In this document: positions 1 through 7,742 of the stretch, piece after piece | Layout: every line of letters starts with the position of its first letter | Position numbering within the stretch: the first letter of the stretch is position 1 | From: Phycisphaerae bacterium | GTDB taxonomy: Bacteria > Planctomycetota > Phycisphaerae > SM23-33 | Reading direction: 5' to 3' | DNA: 55,424 nt | NCBI GenBank assembly: GCA_011050235.1 | Contig: DRGC01000030.1 | Location: forward strand, 1-55,424 | Made by a program: the position numbers and the translations under genes | Notes under the pieces: generated by a model | Database searches by the model: none | The model's input: the letters and a program-made list of their open reading frames with translations, nothing else | What the model was told of the DNA's origin: nothing

Positions 1-1485
1 GGTGTAGGTCCGCGGCGTGCAGATCCCCTCGCCGGTCGCGCACGCGATCGAGTAGCCGCCGTAGCCCTCCCCGCCCGATCCGTTGCCGGCCAGGGACGGG
101 CCGTTCTTGACGAACAGCGTCGTGTCCATCGCCTTGCCCATGTAGGTCATGTGATCCACCAGCCGCGAATGGATGATCGACGTATGGCGGAACGCGTGCT
201 CGGCCGCCAGCGCGGCGGCCACGCAATCCTCGAACGTCTGGCAACGAACGATGGGCAGGCACGGCATCATCTGCTCGGCCATCACCCAGTCGTGCGTCGC
301 GTTCGTCTCGCCGTAGAGCATCCGACAGCCGGGCGGGATCGTGACGTTGATCTCGCGGGCCAGCACCTCGGGCTCGGCCCCGACGAACTTTCTGTTGGCG
401 TGCGGATGGCCGCCGTTGGCGCCCGGCTCGATGCAAATCCGCGCCAACGCGTCCATCTGCTGGCCGTTGAGGCGATACGCCCCGGCCCCGGCCATGGCGT
501 CCATGAAGGCATCGAAGATGACCGACTCGGCGAACACTTCCTTCTCGGCCAGGCAGAGCAGGTTGTTGTCGTAGCTGGCGCCCTCGATGACGCACCGCGC
601 GGCGTTGTCCAGGGCGGCTGAGGAATCGATCACCACCGGCGGATTGCCCGGCCCGGCGCAGATGGCGCGCTTGCCGCTTCGCAGGGCGGCGGCCACCACG
701 CCCGGCCCGCCGGTGACGCCCAGCAGGCCCACGTCGGGATGGGTGAAGATCGCGTTGGCCGTCTCGAGTGTGGGCTCGCAGATGACGCAGATGAGGTTGT
801 CGATCCCGACGGCATCGTAGATGGCCTGGTTGAAGATCTTCGCGCCGTGGGCGGCGATCGCCTTGCCGCCGGGGTGCGGGTTGATGACCAGGGCATTGCC
901 CGCGGCGATCATGTTGCAGGCATTGTCGGCCACCGTCGGCAGCGAGTGGGTCACGGGTGTGATCACGCCGATGACGCCCCACGCGCCGCACTCCTCCAGC
1001 GTGATCCCGTGGTCGCCGCTGAAGCCCCTGGGGCCAAGATCGGTGACGGTCAGCGGGTTCTCGCCGACGGCAATGAGCTTCTGCGCCTTGTGAGGCAGGT
1101 GGCCGATGCGGGTCTCTTCGTACTCCATCCGCCCGAGCGGCTCGGCCTGCTCGACGCAGATGCGGCGGATGATCTCGACGATCTGCCTGCGCTGGGCGAG
1201 CGATCTGACGATCAGGGCTCGTTGGGCGGTCTTGGCGGCTTCGACGGCAAGATTGACGTCGCTGAACTGGCCCAGCCGACCGGCCCCGCTCGCTGCCGGC
1301 GCGACCGGCGCAGCAACGCCCGGCCGCACGGGGGGCACGTATCCCCCGCCGGTCGAGACCGTCGCAATCGGCGGCGGCGCTCCCTTGCCGGCTGCGGGGG
1401 CCTGGCGAGAGCCCCACCCGGTCTGGACGTGTTGGAGGACCTGCTCGACCATTTGCTGGATCATTTGTTCGTTAGCTTGCGTCAT
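1..1485 (-). CDS. CoA-acylating aldehyde dehydrogenase of a microcompartment (partial)
   Basis: Oxidises a short-chain aldehyde to acyl-CoA with NAD+ inside a BMC; PduP/EutE-like family. The 3' end is beyond the left edge, leaving 495 codons. The catalytic cysteine is C311 in SYDNNLLCLAEKE, matching the family signature, and the Rossmann region ITPVTHSLPT and the VTGGPGVV segment are present. Residues 1-22 (MTQANEQMIQQMVEQVLQHV...) form a short amphipathic helix followed by a Gly/Pro/Ala linker to about residue 68, the usual layout of an encapsulation peptide. The ATG at 1485 has AGGAG 7 nt upstream. It is the last visible gene of the shell/enzyme operon and should supply PduL with acyl-CoA. 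The aldehyde (propionaldehyde or lactaldehyde, as in the Planctomycetes-Verrucomicrobia BMC) is inferred. Confidence 0.93.
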   Translation of the reverse strand, partial: MTQANEQMIQQMVEQVLQHVQTGWGSRQAPAAGKGAPPPIATVSTGGGYVPPVRPGVAAPVAPAASGAGRLGQFSDVNLAVEAAKTAQRALIVRSLAQRRQIVEIIRRICVEQAEPLGRMEYEETRIGHLPHKAQKLIAVGENPLTVTDLGPRGFSGDHGITLEECGAWGVIGVITPVTHSLPTVADNACNMIAAGNALVINPHPGGKAIAAHGAKIFNQAIYDAVGIDNLICVICEPTLETANAIFTHPDVGLLGVTGGPGVVAAALRSGKRAICAGPGNPPVVIDSSAALDNAARCVIEGASYDNNLLCLAEKEVFAESVIFDAFMDAMAGAGAYRLNGQQMDALARICIEPGANGGHPHANRKFVGAEPEVLAREINVTIPPGCRMLYGETNATHDWVMAEQMMPCLPIVRCQTFEDCVAAALAAEHAFRHTSIIHSRLVDHMTYMGKAMDTTLFVKNGPSLAGNGSGGEGYGGYSIACATGEGICTPRTYT

Positions 1486-1637
1486 GACGAACTCCTATCC
1501 ACTATTCTCAATTTTCGATTCTAGGTTTTGACAAGCCGCCAAAGGCCGGTGCGATCGATCGTGAATGCGTTCAAGCAGAGCACGCCAAATCGGTAATCGC
1601 ACGCCCACCTGCCGGCCGGCACGTCGCGAATCGAAAA

Positions 1638-1949
1638 TCATGTCGCTTCTTTGGAATACACCTGTTCACCCAGGGCGGTGATGGTGTCGATAATGCCGAT
1701 GATGACGCAATCCACAGGCGAGTCGGACGTGATTTCCGTCATCCTCGCGCTGGAGCCCTGCGTCACCAGCACCGTATCGTCCGTGCCGGCGCCGATGGAA
1801 TCGACCGCCACCAGGCATCGCCCGGTCGGCTTCATTTTCTTGGTCTTCTCGTCGACCTGCAGCGGTTCGACGATCAGCAGCTTCCGCCCGCTCATCGCCT
1901 GAATCTTCTGCGTGGCCACGACGTTGCCGTTGACTTTGGCAATAAACAT
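1638..1949 (-). CDS. EutN/CcmL-type BMC vertex protein (BMC-P)
   Basis: Pentameric shell protein that caps the vertices of an icosahedral microcompartment. The 103-residue product starts MFIAKVNGNVVATQK and carries the family core GRKLLIVEPL, followed by VAVDSIGAGTDDTVLVTQGSSAR and VDCVIIGIID; the length is normal for a single-domain pentamer. An AGGAG-like site precedes ATG 1949. It lies between a BMC-H gene and the aldehyde dehydrogenase in the same direction. It is the only BMC-P gene visible; PVM-type loci usually encode several, so others may lie past the left edge. Confidence 0.93.
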   Translation of the reverse strand: MFIAKVNGNVVATQKIQAMSGRKLLIVEPLQVDEKTKKMKPTGRCLVAVDSIGAGTDDTVLVTQGSSARMTEITSDSPVDCVIIGIIDTITALGEQVYSKEAT

Positions 1950-2015
1950 GCCCGTCTCCTCTCCGGGTCGCGCGGCGCATCGGCGCCTGCGTCCGGTCGC
2001 GGCGCTAAGCGCCGG

Positions 2016-2288
2016 TTACGATGACGGCATCAACTTTTCGATATCCGCATGCGGGCGCGGGATCACGTGAACACTGATCACCTCGCTGACCCGCCCGGCG
2101 GCGGCGGCGCCGGCGTCGACGGCTGCCTTGCAGGCGGCCACATCGCCGGAGACCATCGTGCTGACGTAGCCGCTGCCGACCTTGCGCATGCCCACGTACT
2201 TGACCTTGGCGGCCTTGAGCATGGCGTCGGTTGCCTCGATCACGCCCACCAACCCGCGCGTCTCAATCATGCCAATCGCGTTATCCAT
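2016..2288 (-). CDS. BMC-H hexameric shell protein 1
   Basis: Facet protein of the microcompartment, a single Pfam BMC domain of 90 residues. Seen: [22 protein letters not shown] at the N terminus, the pore-loop region KVGSGYVS near residues 37-44, then [18 protein letters not shown] and [11 protein letters not shown]. The predicted central pore motif is GSG. The gene lies 21 nt downstream of the kinase. It belongs to the same operon as the two other BMC-H genes but differs from both in the pore loop, so the three paralogues probably line pores of different chemistry. Confidence 0.95.
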   Translation of the reverse strand: MDNAIGMIETRGLVGVIEATDAMLKAAKVKYVGMRKVGSGYVSTMVSGDVAACKAAVDAGAAAAGRVSEVISVHVIPRPHADIEKLMPSS

Positions 2289-2309
2289 GGTTGTTCTCCA
2301 GAGTCACTC

Positions 2310-3488
2310 TCAGCCGCTCAGCAAGCCCACAGCTTGACGGGCGACTATCAGTTCTTCGTTGGTTGCCAGCACCCACAAGGCCGTTTGCGAATCGGGTGCG
2401 TCGATTCGGCCTTCGGCGCTGGTTGTTTCGTTCTTGTCGGGGTCCATCATCACGCCGGCGAACTCCATGCCCGCCAGCGCGCCGGCCCGGACGGCCGGGC
2501 TTCCCTGGCCGATCCCGCCGGTAAACGCGATCGCGTCGGCCCCCCCCAGTTCGACCAGGTAGGCCCCGATGTAATCGCGGATCGCGGTGACGTACAGGTC
2601 GGTGGCCAGTTGGCAGCGCTCGTCGCCGTCGGCTGCGCCTTGCTCGATGTCGCGCATGTCGCCGCCGGTGCCGCTGACGGCCGCCATGCCCGCTTCGCTG
2701 CCGAGCTCGGTCAGCAGATCGTCCAGCCCGCGGCCGGTCTGGGCGGCCATCAGCTTGAGGCTGTAGGGGTCCAGGTCGCCGGTGCGGCTGCCCTGCGGCA
2801 GGCCCGACTGGGGCGACAGGCCCATGCTGGTCGCCTGCGACTGGCCGTCACGGATCGCGCAGATGCTGCTCGATCCACCCAGGTGACAACTGATGACGCA
2901 CTCGGCCTCTGGCATCAGTTCGGCCAGCCGTGTGGCGATGTAGCAATGGCTGGCCCCGTGGAAACCGTAGCGCTTCACGCCGTAGGTCTGGGCCCATTCG
3001 GGTGGGGTGGCGTAGATGCGGCGGCGCGGCGGCATGGTCTTATGAAAGCCCGGCTCAAAGGCCGCCACCAACGGCGTGTCGCCCAGCACATCGCGGAACA
3101 TCCGCATCGCCGCAATGTAGGGCGGGTTGTGGGCCGGCGCAACGGGGACGAAGTATTCCATTCTCTCCAGCACCGCATCATCCACGCGGACGACCGCATC
3201 GCAGTCGCCGCCCATGACGGCTTTGAAAGCGACGGCGTCCAGATCGCTCACCGCCGCCAGTGCTCCGCCGGCGACCAGGCCGTCCAGCACCGCGCGGATG
3301 CAGGCCCCGTGGTCGGCGAAATCGCACGACTGCTCGGTCTTGGCCTGCCCGATGGCGAGGGTCAGCGCGCCGCCGTCACTGCCGATACGGTCGGCGCCGC
3401 CGGAGGCAATCTCCCGCTCGCCGCCGGCCATATCAAACAGGCGGAACTTGAAGCTCGTCGAGCCGATGTTGGAAACCAGAACGTTCAT
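2310..3488 (-). CDS. ackA: acetate/propionate kinase-like enzyme of the BMC (divergent AckA)
   Basis: ASKHA-fold acyl kinase that would convert the acyl-phosphate made by PduL to carboxylate plus ATP. The 392-residue length is typical of AckA. Recognisable blocks: SNIGSTSFKFRLFD (residues 6-19), APAHNPPY (118-124), KRYGFHGASH (172-181, H177), CHLGGSSS (201-208), GSRTGDLDP (233-241) and TNEELIVAR near the C terminus. Two positions differ from the usual enzyme: the segment normally HRVVHGGE reads FKAVMGGD (K89 for the catalytic Arg), and FDTAFH reads FEPGFH (E145 for Asp). It sits between shell genes, which supports a role inside or at the shell. Family membership is clear; substrate and rate are not. 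Confidence 0.88.
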   Translation of the reverse strand: MNVLVSNIGSTSFKFRLFDMAGGEREIASGGADRIGSDGGALTLAIGQAKTEQSCDFADHGACIRAVLDGLVAGGALAAVSDLDAVAFKAVMGGDCDAVVRVDDAVLERMEYFVPVAPAHNPPYIAAMRMFRDVLGDTPLVAAFEPGFHKTMPPRRRIYATPPEWAQTYGVKRYGFHGASHCYIATRLAELMPEAECVISCHLGGSSSICAIRDGQSQATSMGLSPQSGLPQGSRTGDLDPYSLKLMAAQTGRGLDDLLTELGSEAGMAAVSGTGGDMRDIEQGAADGDERCQLATDLYVTAIRDYIGAYLVELGGADAIAFTGGIGQGSPAVRAGALAGMEFAGVMMDPDKNETTSAEGRIDAPDSQTALWVLATNEELIVARQAVGLLSG

Positions 3489-3503
3489 CGCGCCTCGGCC
3501 GGC

Positions 3504-3767
3504 CTAAAGGAATACGCTCTCGAGGTTCGCGTGCGGCGCCGGGATCACGTTGCAGCCGACCAGCTCGCCCACCCGCCCTGCTGCAGCAGCGCCGGCCTCG
3601 ACAGCCGCCCGCACCGATCCCACGTCGCCGCGGACCAGTGTGGTCACGTAGCCGCCGCCGATCTCGATCCGCTTGACGAGTTCGACGTTGGCCGCTTTGC
3701 ACATCGCGTCGGTCGCTTCGACAACGCCGACGTAGCCTTTTGTTTCGATCATGCCCAATGCGTCCAT
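3504..3767 (-). CDS. BMC-H hexameric shell protein 2
   Basis: Second facet shell protein, 87 residues and one BMC domain, starting MDALGMIETKGYVGVVEATD. The pore-loop region is IEIGGGYVT, with a GGG pore motif, followed by [21 protein letters not shown] and GCNVIPAPH. It lies 15 nt upstream of the kinase in transcription order and 27 nt downstream of the third BMC-H gene. The short product ends LESVFL with no extension. Confidence 0.95.
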   Translation of the reverse strand: MDALGMIETKGYVGVVEATDAMCKAANVELVKRIEIGGGYVTTLVRGDVGSVRAAVEAGAAAAGRVGELVGCNVIPAPHANLESVFL

Positions 3768-3794
3768 GGTCGTTTCTCCTGTGACAGCTTGGGA

Positions 3795-4106
3795 CTACTT
3801 CCTGCCGCCGCCGGTCTTGGCGGGGGCGGGCTTCTTGGCGGGGATCGCTTCATCGAGTTCGTCATGCGGCCGCGGGATCACGTGCACACTGACCACTTCG
3901 CCGATCTTGCCGGCTGCAGCGGCCCCGGCGTCGACGGCCGCTTTGACGGCCGCCACTTCGCCGCGAACGAACGCGGTCACCATCCCTGCACCTACGCGGT
4001 CCCAGCCGACCAGCTCGACGTTGGCCGCTTTGCACATCGCATCGCTCGCCTCGATCAGGGCCACCATCGCCCGGGTTTCAATCATGCCTAATGCTTGCAG
4101 TGCCAT
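3795..4106 (-). CDS. BMC-H hexameric shell protein 3 with Lys/Ala/Pro tail
   Basis: Third facet shell protein, 103 residues. The BMC domain (MALQALGMIETRAMVALIEASD, pore region RVGAGMVTAF, then [12 protein letters not shown]) occupies about residues 1-88. A basic, low-complexity tail follows (AIPAKKPAPAKTGGGRK). The pore motif GAG differs from the other two paralogues. BMC-H C termini usually lie at the outer or inner shell face, so the tail could bind cargo or nucleic acid; that is inference. It is the first shell gene after pduL, 24 nt downstream. Confidence 0.95.
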   Translation of the reverse strand: MALQALGMIETRAMVALIEASDAMCKAANVELVGWDRVGAGMVTAFVRGEVAAVKAAVDAGAAAAGKIGEVVSVHVIPRPHDELDEAIPAKKPAPAKTGGGRK

Positions 4107-4130
4107 GATTCTCTCCTCGCACCTGTTTCA

Positions 4131-4823
4131 TCACGCCTGCAACTCCACGCTCGTGGCGTTGACCAGGTCGCAGGCGTTGCCTTCGTCGGTATCCAGATGG
4201 ACCTCCAGCAGAAACCTGGGGTCCACCCGGCACAAAACGTTGTCGAATGTCATCGCACAGTCGCTGTTGATCTGCAGCCTGACGTATCGGCCGTCGACAA
4301 AGCCGTAGGCCTCGGCGTCGGCCGGCGACATGTGCACATGACGCTCCGCCCGGATCACACCGGACGGCATCTCAAGGACGCCCTTGGGCCCGATGATCAG
4401 GGCGCCGGGCGTGTTGTCGGTCTGGCCGGACGGGCGGACGGGGGCGTCGATGCCCAGGGCGATCGCATCGGTGGCGGCGATCTCGACCTGGGTGTAGCCC
4501 CTGACGGGCCCGAGAATACGTACGTTTTCGATGGTCCGCCCTCGCGGGCCCCGGATGGCCACGCGCTGCTCGGCGGCGAAATCGCCCGGCTGGTACAGCC
4601 AGCGATAGACGGTCAACTCCGCCCCGGGCCCAAAGAGCGTCGCCAGGTCCTCGGCCGCGATGTGCATGTGACGGGCCGAGATGTTCACCACGAGGTTCGG
4701 CTCGTAGGCAATCGCCATCTGCGGCTCACCCGCGGCCAGGCCTTCGGCATAGCGCTGACGGACGATCTGGCGAACGACCCGCTCCAACTGCTCGCGCGGC
4801 ATGGGGATGTTCAGGCGACTCAT
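4131..4823 (-). CDS. pduL: PduL-type phosphate acyltransferase
   Basis: Transfers the acyl group from CoA to phosphate inside the microcompartment, recycling CoA for the aldehyde dehydrogenase and feeding the kinase. The 230-residue product has the two PduL domains, each with its zinc-binding HxH motif: ISARHMHIAAEDL (H52, H54) and RAERHVHMSPADA (H162, H164), plus EVHLDTDEGNA near the C terminus. The N terminus RLNIPMPREQLERVVRQIVRQ is a likely amphipathic encapsulation helix. The start ATG 4823 overlaps the deoR stop by 4 nt (ATGA), indicating translational coupling; longer in-frame extensions upstream read through deoR and are unlikely. Confidence 0.94.
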   Translation of the reverse strand: MSRLNIPMPREQLERVVRQIVRQRYAEGLAAGEPQMAIAYEPNLVVNISARHMHIAAEDLATLFGPGAELTVYRWLYQPGDFAAEQRVAIRGPRGRTIENVRILGPVRGYTQVEIAATDAIALGIDAPVRPSGQTDNTPGALIIGPKGVLEMPSGVIRAERHVHMSPADAEAYGFVDGRYVRLQINSDCAMTFDNVLCRVDPRFLLEVHLDTDEGNACDLVNATSVELQA

Positions 4824-5611
4824 GGCGACTCCTCCGTCGTCGCGGCGATGATCAGTCTTGCCTCGAGCGATTCCAGCCATCGGCGCGTCGGCCCGTCGAC
4901 CCCGTCGTCGGTGACAATCACGTGCACCTCGCTGAGGTCGCACAGCCTGGCGACCGCGCGGCGCCCGAACTTGGTGTGGTCGACGGCCAGGATCACCTCG
5001 TCGGCGACGGCCATCATCTGCCGTTCCACGCCGACCATCATCTCGTTCTGGTTATACGCCCCGTCCTCGGCGACCCCCGCACAACTCAGCACCAACTGCG
5101 ACCCGTGCACGAGGGCCACCTGCTGCTCGGCCATGGACCCCAGCGCCACGCCCGTTCGCGGGTAGACATACCCACCGATCAGTGTCACCTCGGTGGACAT
5201 CCCGCCCGACAGCAGCGACGCAATCGGCAAGGCGTTGGTCACCACGCTAAGGTGTCGCCCCGCGATGGCCCGGGCGACCTGGTAACACGTCGTCCCGCCG
5301 TCCAGGAGCACGGCCTGGCCGTCGGAGATCAACTCGGCGACCGCTCGGCCGATGGCCTGCTTCTCATCGGCGGCTGTCGTCTCGCGGTCGGCAAAGGCAT
5401 ACGCCTGGCCGCCCGTGTCCTTGATGTACACGGCCCCACCATGCGTGCGGCGCACGAGCCCCTGCTGCTCCAGCGCCTCCAGATCCCGGCGTACGGTGCT
5501 CTCCGAGACGTCCAGGATGTCCACCAACTCAGCCAGAGACATAAACCCCTGCCTCGCCAGCAACTCGCCAGCCTTGATCCGCCGATCTTCAATGCCGCCT
5601 TCAGAAGGCAT
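4820..5611 (-). CDS. DeoR-family transcriptional regulator of the BMC operon
   Basis: DNA-binding repressor with a sugar-phosphate sensing domain. Residues about 8-60 form the DeoR winged helix (LLARQGFMSLAELVDILDVS, STVRRDLEALEQQGLVRRTHGG). The C-terminal effector domain has the LLDGGTTCYQVA and VVTNALPIA signatures. The length of 263 residues is normal. It is the first gene of the operon and overlaps pduL by 4 nt. DeoR regulators accompany the Planctomycetes-Verrucomicrobia BMC for fucose/rhamnose breakdown, so a phosphorylated deoxy-sugar intermediate is the likely effector (inference). An imperfect inverted repeat covers its start codon. Confidence 0.93.
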   Translation of the reverse strand: MPSEGGIEDRRIKAGELLARQGFMSLAELVDILDVSESTVRRDLEALEQQGLVRRTHGGAVYIKDTGGQAYAFADRETTAADEKQAIGRAVAELISDGQAVLLDGGTTCYQVARAIAGRHLSVVTNALPIASLLSGGMSTEVTLIGGYVYPRTGVALGSMAEQQVALVHGSQLVLSCAGVAEDGAYNQNEMMVGVERQMMAVADEVILAVDHTKFGRRAVARLCDLSEVHVIVTDDGVDGPTRRWLESLEARLIIAATTEESP

Positions 5612-5628
5612 GATAGATACCTGTCATG
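5609..5628. promoter_or_regulatory. imperfect inverted repeat over the deoR start (candidate operator)
   Basis: CATGATAG-ATAC-CTGTCATG matches its own complement at 7 of 8 arm positions and includes the deoR initiation codon. Autoregulatory DeoR sites are often near their own promoter. No other copy was searched for exhaustively, so this is a weak candidate. Confidence 0.25.
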
Positions 5629-5795
5629 AGATAACAGCTTCCTTCCATATAATCGTTCATGTTCCGCAAGAAAGCAAACACAATATGAATGATTTTTTCC
5701 TCGAAATCGGCCAATTCTGGCCTCAGAATGGATGGATTCGGGCGGCCCGTTCGCTGGCTTGGCGGGCCCGGGACTGGTCCGGGGACAAAGGGAGA

Positions 5796-5824
5796 TGGAA
5801 ATTTCGATGGGATCGGTATAGAAT
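5796..5824 (+). promoter_or_regulatory. sigma70-like promoter for the small membrane protein/clpX
   Basis: TGGAAA (5796-5801), 17-nt spacer, TAGAAT (5819-5824). The downstream ATG at 5836 is only 11 nt from the -10 box, so the transcript would have an almost absent leader. TAGAAT recurs ahead of several other genes in this window. Confidence 0.45.
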
Positions 5825-5835
5825 GTCCCAAGCAT

Positions 5836-6216
5836 ATGGAACCGCATGGGCAACTATTGTTGGGCCTAGGCGGGCCGTCCAAGACTATACTGATCTCAGG
5901 GGCGGCCCTGGCTGTAGTCATTGCCCTGTTTGGGTGGCTGGTGCTGTGGCTTCGCAGGAAGATGGCGTCGCCCTTGCCTGATGACACTTTCAAAGGCTTT
6001 TGCATAAATGACTTGGAAGCAATGCACCAGAGCGGTCAACTGAGCAGGGAGGAGTTTCAGCGTCTCAGGCGGGCTGCTTTCGGCCTTTCGGGCACGCCGC
6101 TCAGTCCCTCGCCCGGCGGAGGAGACGATGCGGATACGGAGGCAACCGACGAAAATGCTGACGGGGCCAATTGCACGTTAAGGCGCCCGCCAGAGCCGGA
6201 CGATAGTGGTAAGTAG
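5836..6216 (+). CDS. small membrane protein with SHOCT-like tail
   Basis: Product of 126 residues with no assigned function. One strong transmembrane segment (about residues 16-38, ILISGAALAVVIALFGWLVL) is followed by RRK on the predicted cytoplasmic side. Then comes a short helical segment, CINDLEAMHQSGQLSREEFQ, that resembles the SHOCT motif (short C-terminal domain, a putative oligomerisation element), and an acidic, disordered tail. ATG 5836 is chosen because it follows a -10 box by 11 nt and precedes the hydrophobic region; an in-frame extension upstream has no membrane or domain signal. It ends 50 nt before clpX and is probably cotranscribed with it. Confidence 0.6.
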   Translation: MEPHGQLLLGLGGPSKTILISGAALAVVIALFGWLVLWLRRKMASPLPDDTFKGFCINDLEAMHQSGQLSREEFQRLRRAAFGLSGTPLSPSPGGGDDADTEATDENADGANCTLRRPPEPDDSGK

Positions 6217-6266
6217 CAGCGCGCCCTGTGCGCTGGCCGAACGGTCTTTTTCTGTGAGGAGTAGGT

Positions 6267-7583
<1,317 letters not shown>

Positions 7584-7742
7584 CGGCCGGGCAGCGGGCG
7601 ACCGCTGGTCGGCGGGCTCGGGCCCGTCGATGTCCCCGGTGAGTAATCATATCGCTTTTCCGCCGCTTTGGTGCGCCGAGGGCGTATGCTGTCGTTGAGC
7701 CGACGCCCTTTGGTTTTCAGGCGACGATATCCGGACCGTATA

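Noticed and set aside
5612-5795. Plus-strand TATAAT at 5648-5653 between deoR and the small membrane protein
   Set aside because: No -35 hexamer lies at 16-18 nt, and the TAGAAT box at 5819 fits the downstream gene better.
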